Positions 7,439 through 14,795 of a stretch of DNA of 64,000 bases are shown in pieces. Position 1 is the first letter of the stretch. Each line of letters opens with the position of its first letter. The position numbers and the translations under genes are program-made. Source of the DNA: Actinoplanes lutulentus (GTDB taxonomy: Bacteria > Actinomycetota > Actinomycetes > Mycobacteriales > Micromonosporaceae); the NCBI RefSeq assembly GCF_003259845.1, contig NZ_QLMJ01000011.1:62001-126000 (forward strand), written 5' to 3'. A model generated the notes under the pieces. That model was not told where the DNA came from, searched no databases, and saw nothing but the letters and a program-made list of their open reading frames with translations.

Positions 7439-8956
7439 ATGCCCGAGTACCTGGCGCCCGGCGTCTACATCGAGGAGATCGAACGGGGGCCCAAACCCGT
7501 CGAGGGCGTCGCCACCAGCACCGCGGCCTTCCTCGGCGAGACGCTGCGCGGACCGCTGCTGCCCCGGCTCGTCACCGGGTACGGCGAGTACGTCCGCTAC
7601 TTCGGCGACATCTTCAGCGAGGACAAGTTCATGCCGTACGCGGTCAAGACGTTCTTCGACAACGGTGGCCGCCGCTGCTTCGTCACCCGCATCGCCGGCG
7701 CGAACGCGCAGACCGCCACCCGCGTGCTCGGCGACCTCACCGTCACCGCGCTCGGCCCCGGCGCCTCATACAACCAGACCTGGGTACGCGTGCTCGAAGG
7801 CTCCACCAAGGACGGCAACGGGAACCCGGTCGGGTTCCGCCTGCGCCTGGATTACTGGGCGGACCCGCGCAACGTGCCGGCCGACGCGGACGCGATCGCC
7901 ACCGCGCCGGTGCTGCCGACCGTGTCGGAGGACTTCGACGACCTCAGCGTGAACCCGGCATCGTCCGCCTTCTTCGCCAAGCGGATCAACAACTTCAACT
8001 CGGTGCTGGCCGAGGTTTCCGCGCCGGAGAACCTGGCGCTGCCGCAGCCGGCCGCTGACCTGCTCGACGGCGGCACCGACGGCGACCCGGTGGTCGCGCC
8101 CCGCTTCGACGGCGACCCGAACCCGGACGCGCCGACCGGCCTGGCCGCCCTCGACCTCGACGAGTTCCGCTCGGTGGCGGTGGTGTACGCGCCCGGCTGC
8201 GACTACGCCACGGCGAACCTGGTGGTCGCGCACTGCGAACGCAACCGTTTCCGGATCGCCGTCGTCGACGCGCTGCCCGACCAGGCGAACGCCGCCCAGG
8301 TACTCCCCCGCGACCAGGTCACCGACTCCCGGTACGGCGCCTTCTACTACCCGTGGATCTACATCAGCGACCCGCGCAGCGGCATGCGCAAGAAGGTGCC
8401 GCCGGGCGGCGCGGTCTGCGGCATCTACGCGCGCACCGACGCCACCCGCGGGGTGTTCAAGTCGCCGGCGAACGAGGTGATCCTCGGCGCGATCGGCCAG
8501 GAGTACGACGTCAACCAGCGCACCCAGGATCTGCTCAACCCCCAGGGCGTCAACGCGGTCCGGCGCTTCCCCGGCCGCGGCATCCGGGTCTGGGGTGCGC
8601 GCACCATGTCCAGCGATCCGCTCTGGAAGTACGTGAGCGTCCGGCGGCTGTTCAACTTCATCGAGGCGTCCATCGACATCTCGACGCAATGGGTCGTCTT
8701 CGAACCGAACGACACCCGGCTCTGGGCGCGCGTCCGGCAGACCATCACGTTGTTCCTGCGCAGCCAGTGGCGTGAGGGCGCGCTCTTCGGCGACAAGGAG
8801 GAGGAGGCGTTCTCCGTCGCGGTGGGCCGCGACACGATGACCGAGCAGGAGATCCTCAACGGCATGCTGGTCGTCGAGATCGGCATCGCGCCGGTCCGGC
8901 CGGCCGAGTTCGTGGTCTTCCGGATCTTCCAGAAGACCCAGGAGGCCACCTCATGA
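7439..8956 (+). CDS. eCIS tail sheath protein
   Basis: A 505-residue contractile sheath subunit. The N-terminus MPEYLAPGVYIEEIERGPKP is the classic sheath start, and the C-terminal part (SQWREGALFGDKEEEAFSV, then IGIAPVRPAEFVVFRI) is the conserved subtilisin-like-fold sheath end that forms the interlocking strands. Only one sheath gene is present, whereas Afp and PVC carry two or three. A good ribosome site (AAAGGAAGAAG) precedes ATG 7439. The stop overlaps the tube gene ATG (ATGA), as expected for stoichiometric sheath/tube expression. Confidence 0.96.
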   Translation: MPEYLAPGVYIEEIERGPKPVEGVATSTAAFLGETLRGPLLPRLVTGYGEYVRYFGDIFSEDKFMPYAVKTFFDNGGRRCFVTRIAGANAQTATRVLGDLTVTALGPGASYNQTWVRVLEGSTKDGNGNPVGFRLRLDYWADPRNVPADADAIATAPVLPTVSEDFDDLSVNPASSAFFAKRINNFNSVLAEVSAPENLALPQPAADLLDGGTDGDPVVAPRFDGDPNPDAPTGLAALDLDEFRSVAVVYAPGCDYATANLVVAHCERNRFRIAVVDALPDQANAAQVLPRDQVTDSRYGAFYYPWIYISDPRSGMRKKVPPGGAVCGIYARTDATRGVFKSPANEVILGAIGQEYDVNQRTQDLLNPQGVNAVRRFPGRGIRVWGARTMSSDPLWKYVSVRRLFNFIEASIDISTQWVVFEPNDTRLWARVRQTITLFLRSQWREGALFGDKEEEAFSVAVGRDTMTEQEILNGMLVVEIGIAPVRPAEFVVFRIFQKTQEATS

Positions 8957-9399
8957 CCCAGCCCCGGCCCGACCCGCTGCGCAACTTCCGGTTCAGCCTG
9001 GAGATCGACGGCGTGACCCAGGCCGGTTTCTCCGAGGTCACCATCGGCGACCTGTCGACCGACCCGATCGAGTACCGGGAGGGCGACGAGATACCGACCG
9101 TCCGCAAACTCAGCGGCCTCACCAAGTACGCCAACGTCACGCTCAAGTGGGGTGTCACCGACTCGATGGAGCTGTCCGAGTGGCACCAGCAGGTCGCACA
9201 GGGCGGCACGCTGCTCGAGGAGATCCGCAAGACGGTTCTGATCCACGTCCGCGACGAGGCCGGCCGCGACCGGGCGCATTTCGAGATCACCCGGGCCTGG
9301 CCGTGCAAGTACGACCCGACCGACCTCAACGGCACCGGCAACGAGGTCGCCATCGACACCCTCGAGCTCTGCAACGAGGGCATCCGGCGGATCCCGTAG
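8953..9399 (+). CDS. eCIS inner tube protein (gp19/Hcp-like), main tube
   Basis: A 148-residue protein of the phage tail tube (T4 gp19-like) family: PLRNFRFSLEIDGVTQAGFS, then SVTIGDL-type strands, an EYREGDE block, WHQQVAQG and the closing strands ARAWPCKYDPTDLN. Its position right after the sheath gene with a 4-bp overlap, plus a second divergent tube gene at 9939, suggests that this copy builds the tube and the other makes the baseplate-proximal ring. It stacks as hexamers inside the sheath. Confidence 0.94.
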   Translation: MTQPRPDPLRNFRFSLEIDGVTQAGFSEVTIGDLSTDPIEYREGDEIPTVRKLSGLTKYANVTLKWGVTDSMELSEWHQQVAQGGTLLEEIRKTVLIHVRDEAGRDRAHFEITRAWPCKYDPTDLNGTGNEVAIDTLELCNEGIRRIP

Positions 9400-9411
9400 G
9401 AGGGGCGTCCC

Positions 9412-9750
9412 ATGTTCGCCACCGAAGTCACGTTCACCCTGCCCAAGGGATACCTCGACGCGGACGGGGTCCTGCACGCCGACGGCGTGATGCGCCTCGC
9501 CACCGCGGCCGACGAGATCCTGCCGCTGAAAGACCCCCGGGTGCAGCAGAACCCGGCGTACCTGACGGTCATCGTGCTGGCCCGGGTCATCACCCGGCTC
9601 GGTTCGCTGCCGGACGTGAACACCAAGGTGGTCGAAGGGCTGTTCGCCAGCGATCTGAACTACCTGCAGAAACTCTACGAGGCCCTCAACGACGAGGACG
9701 GCGTCGCGGGGCGTGCGCCGGATTTCCCGCTGGTGGGCGACCCGCGATGA
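9412..9750 (+). CDS. Small conserved eCIS protein (Afp6-like, assembly-chaperone type)
   Basis: A 112-residue acidic protein beginning MFATEVTFTLPKGYLDADG with MRLATAADEILPLKDPRVQQ and LTVIVLARVITRLGSLPDVN. The pattern is characteristic of the small gene between tube and LysM genes in eCIS loci and resembles tail assembly chaperones that select baseplate or tape-measure parts. AGGAGGGGCG precedes the ATG. The stop overlaps the ATG of the DUF6760 gene (ATGA). Role by position and family resemblance only. Confidence 0.75.
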   Translation: MFATEVTFTLPKGYLDADGVLHADGVMRLATAADEILPLKDPRVQQNPAYLTVIVLARVITRLGSLPDVNTKVVEGLFASDLNYLQKLYEALNDEDGVAGRAPDFPLVGDPR

Positions 9751-9929
9751 GCGCGTACCCGGTGGATCGGCTCTACGAGGAGATGGCGTTCGTCGGTTAC
9801 CACCTGCACTGGTCGCACACCGAACTGATGTCCCTGGAGCACGCCGAGCGGCGGCGCTGGTGCGCGGAGATCTCGCGCATCAACAAGCGGCTCGACGGCA
9901 CGCCCGCCAACCCCTTCGAAATCGCCTGA
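9747..9929 (+). CDS. DUF6760 small eCIS protein
   Basis: A 60-residue protein: DRLYEEMAFVGYHLHWSHTE followed by LMSLEHAERRRWCAEISRIN. The YHLHW and LEHxERRRW signatures are those of the small DUF6760 proteins found after the Afp6-like gene in many eCIS clusters. It resembles the short second product of phage tail-chaperone pairs (compare lambda gpG/gpGT), although here it is a separate coupled gene and not a frameshift product. Start ATG 9747 overlaps the previous stop. Confidence 0.82.
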   Translation: MSAYPVDRLYEEMAFVGYHLHWSHTELMSLEHAERRRWCAEISRINKRLDGTPANPFEIA

Positions 9930-9938
9930 GGTGCCGCG

Positions 9939-10361
9939 ATGGTCCGGCTCGATCCCTACCGGGGGTTCCGGTTCGTCGTCGAGGTCGACGGCACGACCGC
10001 CGGCGGTTTCCAGAGCGTGACCGGCATCGAACGGCAGACCCGCATCGAGCCTTACCGGGAGGGTGGCGTGAACGACTTCGAACACCCGATCGCCGGGGTG
10101 ACCACCTATCCCCCGCTGGTCCTGCGCCGCGGCCTGGTCGACACCACCCTCTGGGACTGGCATCAGCAGGTGATCGGCGGTTTCGTCGCGCGCCGCACGG
10201 TCTCGGTGATCCTGCTCGACGACGTGCGCGCCGAGGCGTGGCGGTGGATCTGCGCGGATGCGTACCCGGCCCGCTGGACGGGCGCCGAACTGGACGCGCT
10301 CGCCGACGCCGTCGCCACCGAATCCGTCGAACTGGTCCACGCCGGACTCACCCGCCAATGA
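9939..10361 (+). CDS. Second eCIS tube protein (baseplate-proximal, Afp5-like)
   Basis: A 140-residue member of the same gp19-like family as the 8953 product: YRGFRFVVEVDGTTAGGFQS, IEPYREGGVNDFEH, LWDWHQQVIGG. It is shorter and clearly diverged, as expected for a tube-initiator ring that joins the spike hub to the tube. The start ATG 9939 lies 9 bp after the DUF6760 stop, and the 3' end overlaps the next ATG by 4 bp. Confidence 0.9.
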   Translation: MVRLDPYRGFRFVVEVDGTTAGGFQSVTGIERQTRIEPYREGGVNDFEHPIAGVTTYPPLVLRRGLVDTTLWDWHQQVIGGFVARRTVSVILLDDVRAEAWRWICADAYPARWTGAELDALADAVATESVELVHAGLTRQ

Positions 10362-11623
10362 GATCCGGCCGTCTGCCGTCCCGGCCCGCACCCATGCGGG
10401 CCCGCTCCGGCACGCCCGCCACCCATCGGCCGTTCCGGCCTTCGCGCACACCGCGGCCTCTCACCCTGATCTTCCGGCTTCCGCCACCGCCGGTGCCCAC
10501 CCATCACTGCGCCGACGGCACGCCGATCCAGGTGACACTCCAGCTCGCGGTGCGACTCCAGGTCGCGAACCACCTCCGCGCGGTGGTCCCGCTCCCTGCC
10601 CCACCCCACCCTTCACACCCCTTGGGTACGCGTGACCGCACGCGCCCTGTCCCGAACAGATCCCAACCGGACGGGCCCGCACATCAACCGCTGCTCGCCA
10701 TGATCGCAACAGAGTGGCGAGCGACCACCCCTCCCGAGCCGGCTCCTCCCGCTCCCCCCGGCCGATCGTGGCAGGTGCCGCCCGCACATCGACCCCGCCT
10801 CGCCACGATCGCGGATGTCCGCCGGACGGCCGCGGCACCGCCACCGGGCGCACCCCCGAGCGCACCGCCCGGCTCGGCCACGCCGGGCAGATCGTGGCAC
10901 GAACGGCCCGCCCGTCAACCACGGCTTGCCACGATCGCGGAAGGCCGGTGGGCGCCCGCGACACCGCCGCCGAGCGCGCCGCCCATCTCGGCCACCTCGG
11001 GCGGATCGCGGCAAGGATCGCCCTCGCGCCGGCCGCCACGTGCCACGGTCGCGGGAAGCCGGTGGGCGCCCGCCGCGAACGGGCCACCCACGCCGCTCTC
11101 ACCGCTCTCACCGCTCTCACCGCTCTCACCGCCGAGCGCGCCACCCATGCCGCTCTCACCGCCGAGCGCGACACCCACGCCGGGGTCACCGCCCGCCTCG
11201 GGCCGATCCTGGCATGAACGGCCCGCCCGAAAACCACGGCTCACCACCATCGTGGGAGGCCGGCCGGTGGCTGCCGCCGGCCCGGTTGCCCGGGGTGGGG
11301 GCGGCGGCTCCGGCCGGCTGGGCAGGAGTGGTGCGCTCGGTTACGCGTACCCGGGGATGGTCGGGAAACCGCGTGGCGTGAGCCGCGTCGCGGAGCTGGA
11401 GCATCGCGGTGGCACGCGTCCGGGTCGCGACGTCATCCCGGCGCCGATGGTGCATCGCGGAACCGTGACCGGAACCGCGCAGCCGGCGCCGGTACGGGAG
11501 CACGCGGGGCGACCCGGCACACCCGCACGGCCGCCGATCGACATGGACGCGCTCAGCCGGGATCTGTGGCGGCGCTTCGACCGGCAGATGCGCATCGAGC
11601 AGCAGCGCCGGGGCAGGGGGTGA
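10358..11623 (+). CDS. Pro-rich eCIS protein with repeat-expanded middle and conserved C-terminal helix
   Basis: A 421-residue protein starting at ATG 10358 (coupled to the tube stop). Most of it is disordered Pro/Ala/Ser/Arg sequence built from degenerate units around GRSW...PRLATIA (about residues 115-310), plus a run of PLS tripeptides near residue 248. The last ~30 residues, MDALSRDLWRRFDRQMRIEQ plus QRRGRG, match the basic C-terminal helix conserved in the small protein that precedes the LysM gene in eCIS loci. The expected gene is therefore present but its N-terminal part is greatly enlarged. The expansion coincides with DNA palindromes, which suggests repeat insertion. Structural role unknown; probably baseplate-associated. 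Confidence 0.65.
   Translation: MRSGRLPSRPAPMRARSGTPATHRPFRPSRTPRPLTLIFRLPPPPVPTHHCADGTPIQVTLQLAVRLQVANHLRAVVPLPAPPHPSHPLGTRDRTRPVPNRSQPDGPAHQPLLAMIATEWRATTPPEPAPPAPPGRSWQVPPAHRPRLATIADVRRTAAAPPPGAPPSAPPGSATPGRSWHERPARQPRLATIAEGRWAPATPPPSAPPISATSGGSRQGSPSRRPPRATVAGSRWAPAANGPPTPLSPLSPLSPLSPPSAPPMPLSPPSATPTPGSPPASGRSWHERPARKPRLTTIVGGRPVAAAGPVARGGGGGSGRLGRSGALGYAYPGMVGKPRGVSRVAELEHRGGTRPGRDVIPAPMVHRGTVTGTAQPAPVREHAGRPGTPARPPIDMDALSRDLWRRFDRQMRIEQQRRGRG
10690..11290 (+). repeat. Palindrome-containing repeats inside the Pro-rich gene
   Basis: At least four degenerate units. Two are near-perfect stems: CGATCGTGGC 10763-10772 with GCCACGATCG 10802-10811, and GATCGTGGCA 10889-10898 with TGCCACGATC 10927-10936 (loops 28-29 nt). 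A weaker pair is CTCGCCA 10694-10700 with TGGCGAG 10715-10721, and a decayed copy begins near 11204. A 9-bp GCTCTCACC tandem (about 11095-11130) lies between them. All lengths keep the reading frame. Confidence 0.7.
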
Positions 11624-11629
11624 GCGGCG

Positions 11630-12313
11630 ATGGCCCAGGAACTGGCGAAGGCGACAGTGACGCTGCTCGACGGGCGCGAGTCCGGACGAGAGATCACCGT
11701 GCTGTTCAACCCGGCCGAGTACAGCGTGGAGTACTCGGCGTCGTTCCAGGAGACGGCGGCGCCCGGCCTGTCCAACCCGATCCTGCAGTTCGTCAACGGC
11801 AACGCGCAGGTCCTGTCGATGGACCTGTTCTTCGACACGTGGACCAGCGGAAGCCGCGCGAACGTCATCGACGCGACCCGGCCACTGACCGATCTGCTCT
11901 CCATCGACGGGACCCTGCACGCGCCGCCGCGGGTGCGGTTCCAGTGGGGCGTCTTCCAGTTCGTCGCCGTGGTCGAGCGCATCTCGCAGCGCTTCACCAT
12001 GTTCCGCTCGGACGGCACCCCGGTCCGCGCCACCCTCACCGTCACCTTCAAGCAGTACCGGGCGCTCGCCGAACAGCTCGAGGAGCCGCGCCGCAACTCC
12101 GCCGACAAGACGAAACGCCGGGTCATGGAATCGCACGACAGCATCTGGCTGATGGCCGCCCGCGAGTACGGCGAGCCGCGGTTCTGGCGGGTCATCGCAC
12201 GAGCCAACGACGTCGACGACCCCCGGCGCATCGAACCCGGGCAGGTGCTGGTGCTGCCACCGCTCTCCGCTGACCAGCGACGGGAGGTGGACGATGCGGC
12301 TGGAACAGCTTGA
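11630..12313 (+). CDS. eCIS LysM-containing tube/baseplate protein (Afp7-like)
   Basis: A 227-residue protein. The N-terminal ~150 residues (KATVTLLDGRESGREITVLF, NPAEYSVEYSASFQE, VLSMDLFFDTW) are the CIS tube-protein N-terminal domain; residues about 165-220 (SIWLMAAREYGEPRFWRVIA, then EPGQVLVLPPL) form a LysM-like domain as in T4 gp53-type proteins. In the particle it links the tube initiator to the hub. ATG 11630 follows GGGGGTGAGCGGCG. Its 3' end overlaps the hub gene by 20 bp. Confidence 0.92.
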   Translation: MAQELAKATVTLLDGRESGREITVLFNPAEYSVEYSASFQETAAPGLSNPILQFVNGNAQVLSMDLFFDTWTSGSRANVIDATRPLTDLLSIDGTLHAPPRVRFQWGVFQFVAVVERISQRFTMFRSDGTPVRATLTVTFKQYRALAEQLEEPRRNSADKTKRRVMESHDSIWLMAAREYGEPRFWRVIARANDVDDPRRIEPGQVLVLPPLSADQRREVDDAAGTA

Positions 12314-13403
12314 CGGCCGGCACGACGGCTTCTACGTGCCCGCGTTCACGATCCGGGTGGCCGGCGAGGACGTGCTGCACGATCTCTTCCTGGCCGTCAC
12401 CTCGGTGACCGTCGACCTCAAGGAGAAGGCCGCCGCGCACTTCACCTTCACCGTGGCGAACGCGTTCGACTGGCAGACCCGGCAGTTCCAGGCCACCCGC
12501 CGCCGGCAGCAGGTCGACCTGCTGGAGCTGTTCCGGTTCGGCAGCACCGTCGAGATCGCGATGGGATACGGCGACCGCAGCGAGCTGACCCCGCTGCTGA
12601 CCGGTCTGCTCACCGACATCACCACCGACTTCGGGGCGGCACGCGCGCCGGAGCTGACGATCAGCGGTTACGACGATCTCTACCCGCTGACCGTCGGCAA
12701 GGCCACCCGGCACTGGGAGAACAAACCGGACAGCACCGCGGTCCAGGACCTGGTCACCGCCGCCCGGATACGCGCCGACATCCGCACGACCACGCCGAGC
12801 AAGCCACGCATCGATCAGAACAACGAGTGTGAGATGTCGTTCCTGGTGAAACTCGCCGAACGCAACGGCGTCACCTTCTACGAGCGCGATCGCACCCTCT
12901 ATTTCGGCCCGCGCCGCAACGACCTCGCCGACGTGGTCGAACTCGCCTGGGGGCAGGGCCTGCTCGGCTTCCGCCCCGAGGCGTCACTGACCGGCCAGGT
13001 CAGCGAGGTACGCGTACACGGGCGATCGGCGGACACCGGCGCCGCGATCGTCGGGCGGGCCCGGCGCGGCCAGGAGACCGGGCGCGACAGCCGAGCCCGC
13101 AGCGGTGGCGAACGCCTGGTCACCGCGCTCGGCACCGATCCGGTGCTCAACCTGCGGGCCGCTGTGCGTACCCAGGCCGAAGCCGACACCCGCGCCAAGG
13201 CGGTCCTCGAGGAACGGGCGCAGAGCTTCCTCACCGGCAGCGGTGAATCGGTCGGCCTGCCCGAGCTGCTGCCCGACACCAACGTCACCATCGGCGGGCT
13301 CGGGCCGGCGTTCAGCAAGACCTACTACATCGGCGCGGCCACCCACCGCATCGACGCCGGCGGTTACCGCACCACCTTCACCGTTCAGGAGACGACGGTC
13401 TGA
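12294..13403 (+). CDS. eCIS spike hub protein (gpD/gp27-like half of Afp8)
   Basis: A 369-residue hub of the phage late-control gpD family: YVPAFTIRVAGEDVLHDLFL at the start, the DLVTAARIRAD segment, ECEMSFLVKLAERNGVTFYE and the terminal GGYRTTFTVQET. In Afp and PVC the hub and spike are fused in one VgrG-like protein; here the gp27-like hub and the gp5-like OB-fold part (next gene) are separate. The ATG of the next gene overlaps this stop (TGATG). Confidence 0.93.
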   Translation: MRLEQLDGRHDGFYVPAFTIRVAGEDVLHDLFLAVTSVTVDLKEKAAAHFTFTVANAFDWQTRQFQATRRRQQVDLLELFRFGSTVEIAMGYGDRSELTPLLTGLLTDITTDFGAARAPELTISGYDDLYPLTVGKATRHWENKPDSTAVQDLVTAARIRADIRTTTPSKPRIDQNNECEMSFLVKLAERNGVTFYERDRTLYFGPRRNDLADVVELAWGQGLLGFRPEASLTGQVSEVRVHGRSADTGAAIVGRARRGQETGRDSRARSGGERLVTALGTDPVLNLRAAVRTQAEADTRAKAVLEERAQSFLTGSGESVGLPELLPDTNVTIGGLGPAFSKTYYIGAATHRIDAGGYRTTFTVQETTV

Positions 13404-14041
13404 TGGACGATCTGTGGCACCGCGGCAGCGAAGCCGACCGCGAATCCGACGGCTTCCTCACCGGACTCGCGGTCGGCGAGGTCACCGACAACAAGGACCC
13501 GGACAACCTGGCCCGGGTCCGGGTCCGGCTGCCCTGGCACGCCGGCAGCGACACCAGCTTCTGGGCGCGGGCCGCCATGCCGATGGCCGGCGGCGGGCGG
13601 GGCACCTATTTTCTCCCCGAGGTCGGCGACGAGGTCCTGGTCGGCGCGGAGAACGGCGACCCGTCACACCTGTTCGTGCTCGGCGTGCTCTGGAACGGCA
13701 AGCAGCTCCCGCCGCAGGACAACGCCGACGGCACCAACAACATCCGCATGATCAGAAGCCGGTCCGGGCACACCGTCCGGTTCAACGACGACCAGGGCAA
13801 ACCCGAGGTCGAGATCAGCCTCGCCGACGGCAAACGGATCCTGCTCGACCAGCAGAAGATCACCATCGACGACGGCAGCAACGACGTCACCCTCACCGCG
13901 GCTTCCGGCGCCATCGACATCAGCGCGGCGTCCCAGCTCACCCTCAAGGCGGCCACCATCGCCATCGAGGCGAGCGCCTCGATGACCGTCACATCCTCGG
14001 GAACGCTGACGATCAACGGCTCTCTCGTACGGATCAACTGA
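13403..14041 (+). CDS. eCIS spike protein, gp5/VgrG OB-fold half (baseplate V)
   Basis: A 212-residue protein. Residues about 20-105 form the OB-fold (GLAVGEVTDNKDPDNLARVR, LPWHAGSDTSFWARAAMPMA, FLPEVGDEVLVGAENGD). Residues after ~110 are repetitive beta strand (VEISLADGKRILLDQQKITI, LTLKAATIAIEASASMTVTS), the triple-stranded beta-helix that forms the spike needle. Together with the previous gene it reconstitutes an Afp8/VgrG. No extra effector domain is attached. Confidence 0.93.
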   Translation: MDDLWHRGSEADRESDGFLTGLAVGEVTDNKDPDNLARVRVRLPWHAGSDTSFWARAAMPMAGGGRGTYFLPEVGDEVLVGAENGDPSHLFVLGVLWNGKQLPPQDNADGTNNIRMIRSRSGHTVRFNDDQGKPEVEISLADGKRILLDQQKITIDDGSNDVTLTAASGAIDISAASQLTLKAATIAIEASASMTVTSSGTLTINGSLVRIN

Positions 14042-14070
14042 GCTCGCCCCCGACGGAAAGGAGACCGGTG

Positions 14071-14367
14071 ATGGGCAACCCGGCGGCTCGCGTCACCGAC
14101 ACCACCAGCCACGGCACCCCGCTCAGCCCGGGCCCGGGATGCCCGACCGTGCTCGTCGGCGGGCGCCCCGCCTGGCGTGCCGGCGCCGACACCCACGTCT
14201 GCCCGCTCTCCGACGGCCCGAAGCCGCACGTCGGTGGTGTGGTCGCGGCCGGCAGCACCAGCGTGCTGATCGGCGGGCTGCCGGCCGCCCGGCTCGGCGA
14301 CCAGGTCGTCGAGGCCGGCGCGCCCAACGCGATCGCGGCCGGCGAACCGACAGTGCTGATCGGCTGA
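14071..14367 (+). CDS. PAAR-type spike tip protein
   Basis: A 98-residue protein made only of a PAAR domain: MGNPAARVTDTTSHG, GPGCPTVLVGGRPAWRAGAD, VVAAGSTSVLIGGLPAARLG and EPTVLIG. It would cap the spike needle and may bind a metal through conserved His/Cys. No C-terminal effector extension is present, so it is not an evolved PAAR toxin. A strong ribosome site (GGAAAGGAG) precedes ATG 14071 and the stop is 2 bp before the gp25 gene. Confidence 0.94.
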   Translation: MGNPAARVTDTTSHGTPLSPGPGCPTVLVGGRPAWRAGADTHVCPLSDGPKPHVGGVVAAGSTSVLIGGLPAARLGDQVVEAGAPNAIAAGEPTVLIG

Positions 14368-14369
14368 CC

Positions 14370-14795
14370 ATGTCCATCGACGACACCGGACTGGGCCGCG
14401 AGTTCCTCGGCGTCGGCTGGGCGTTCCCGGTCACCGTGGAACCGGACACCGGCCGCATCGCCCGGGTGAGCTACGAGCAGGACATCGAGCAGTCCATCCT
14501 GATCATCCTGAGCACCTCGCGGGGTGAACGGGTGATGCGCCCCGGATTCGGCTGCGGCATCCACGACCTGGTCTTCGCGGCAGTCACCACCCAGCTGATC
14601 GCCCAGATCGAGGCCACCGTCCGCGAGGCGCTGCGCGAGCACGAGGCCCGCATCGACGTGCGGGAGGTCCGCGTCGGCACCGGCGCCATCGACCGGGGCC
14701 TGCTCGACGTGGAGATCCACTACGAGATCCGGGCCACCAACCAGCCCGGCAACGTGGTCTACCCGTTCTACTTCCAGGAATCGGCGAGCCGGTGA
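14370..14795 (+). CDS. gp25/GPW baseplate wedge protein (Afp9-like)
   Basis: A 141-residue protein with the gp25 signature: SYEQDIEQSILIILSTSRGE, RVMRPGFGCGIHDLVFA, then an amphipathic helix and VEIHYEIRATNQPGN. gp25-like proteins nucleate sheath polymerisation at the baseplate. It overlaps the 1661-residue baseplate gene by 4 bp (GTGA). Confidence 0.95.
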   Translation: MSIDDTGLGREFLGVGWAFPVTVEPDTGRIARVSYEQDIEQSILIILSTSRGERVMRPGFGCGIHDLVFAAVTTQLIAQIEATVREALREHEARIDVREVRVGTGAIDRGLLDVEIHYEIRATNQPGNVVYPFYFQESASR

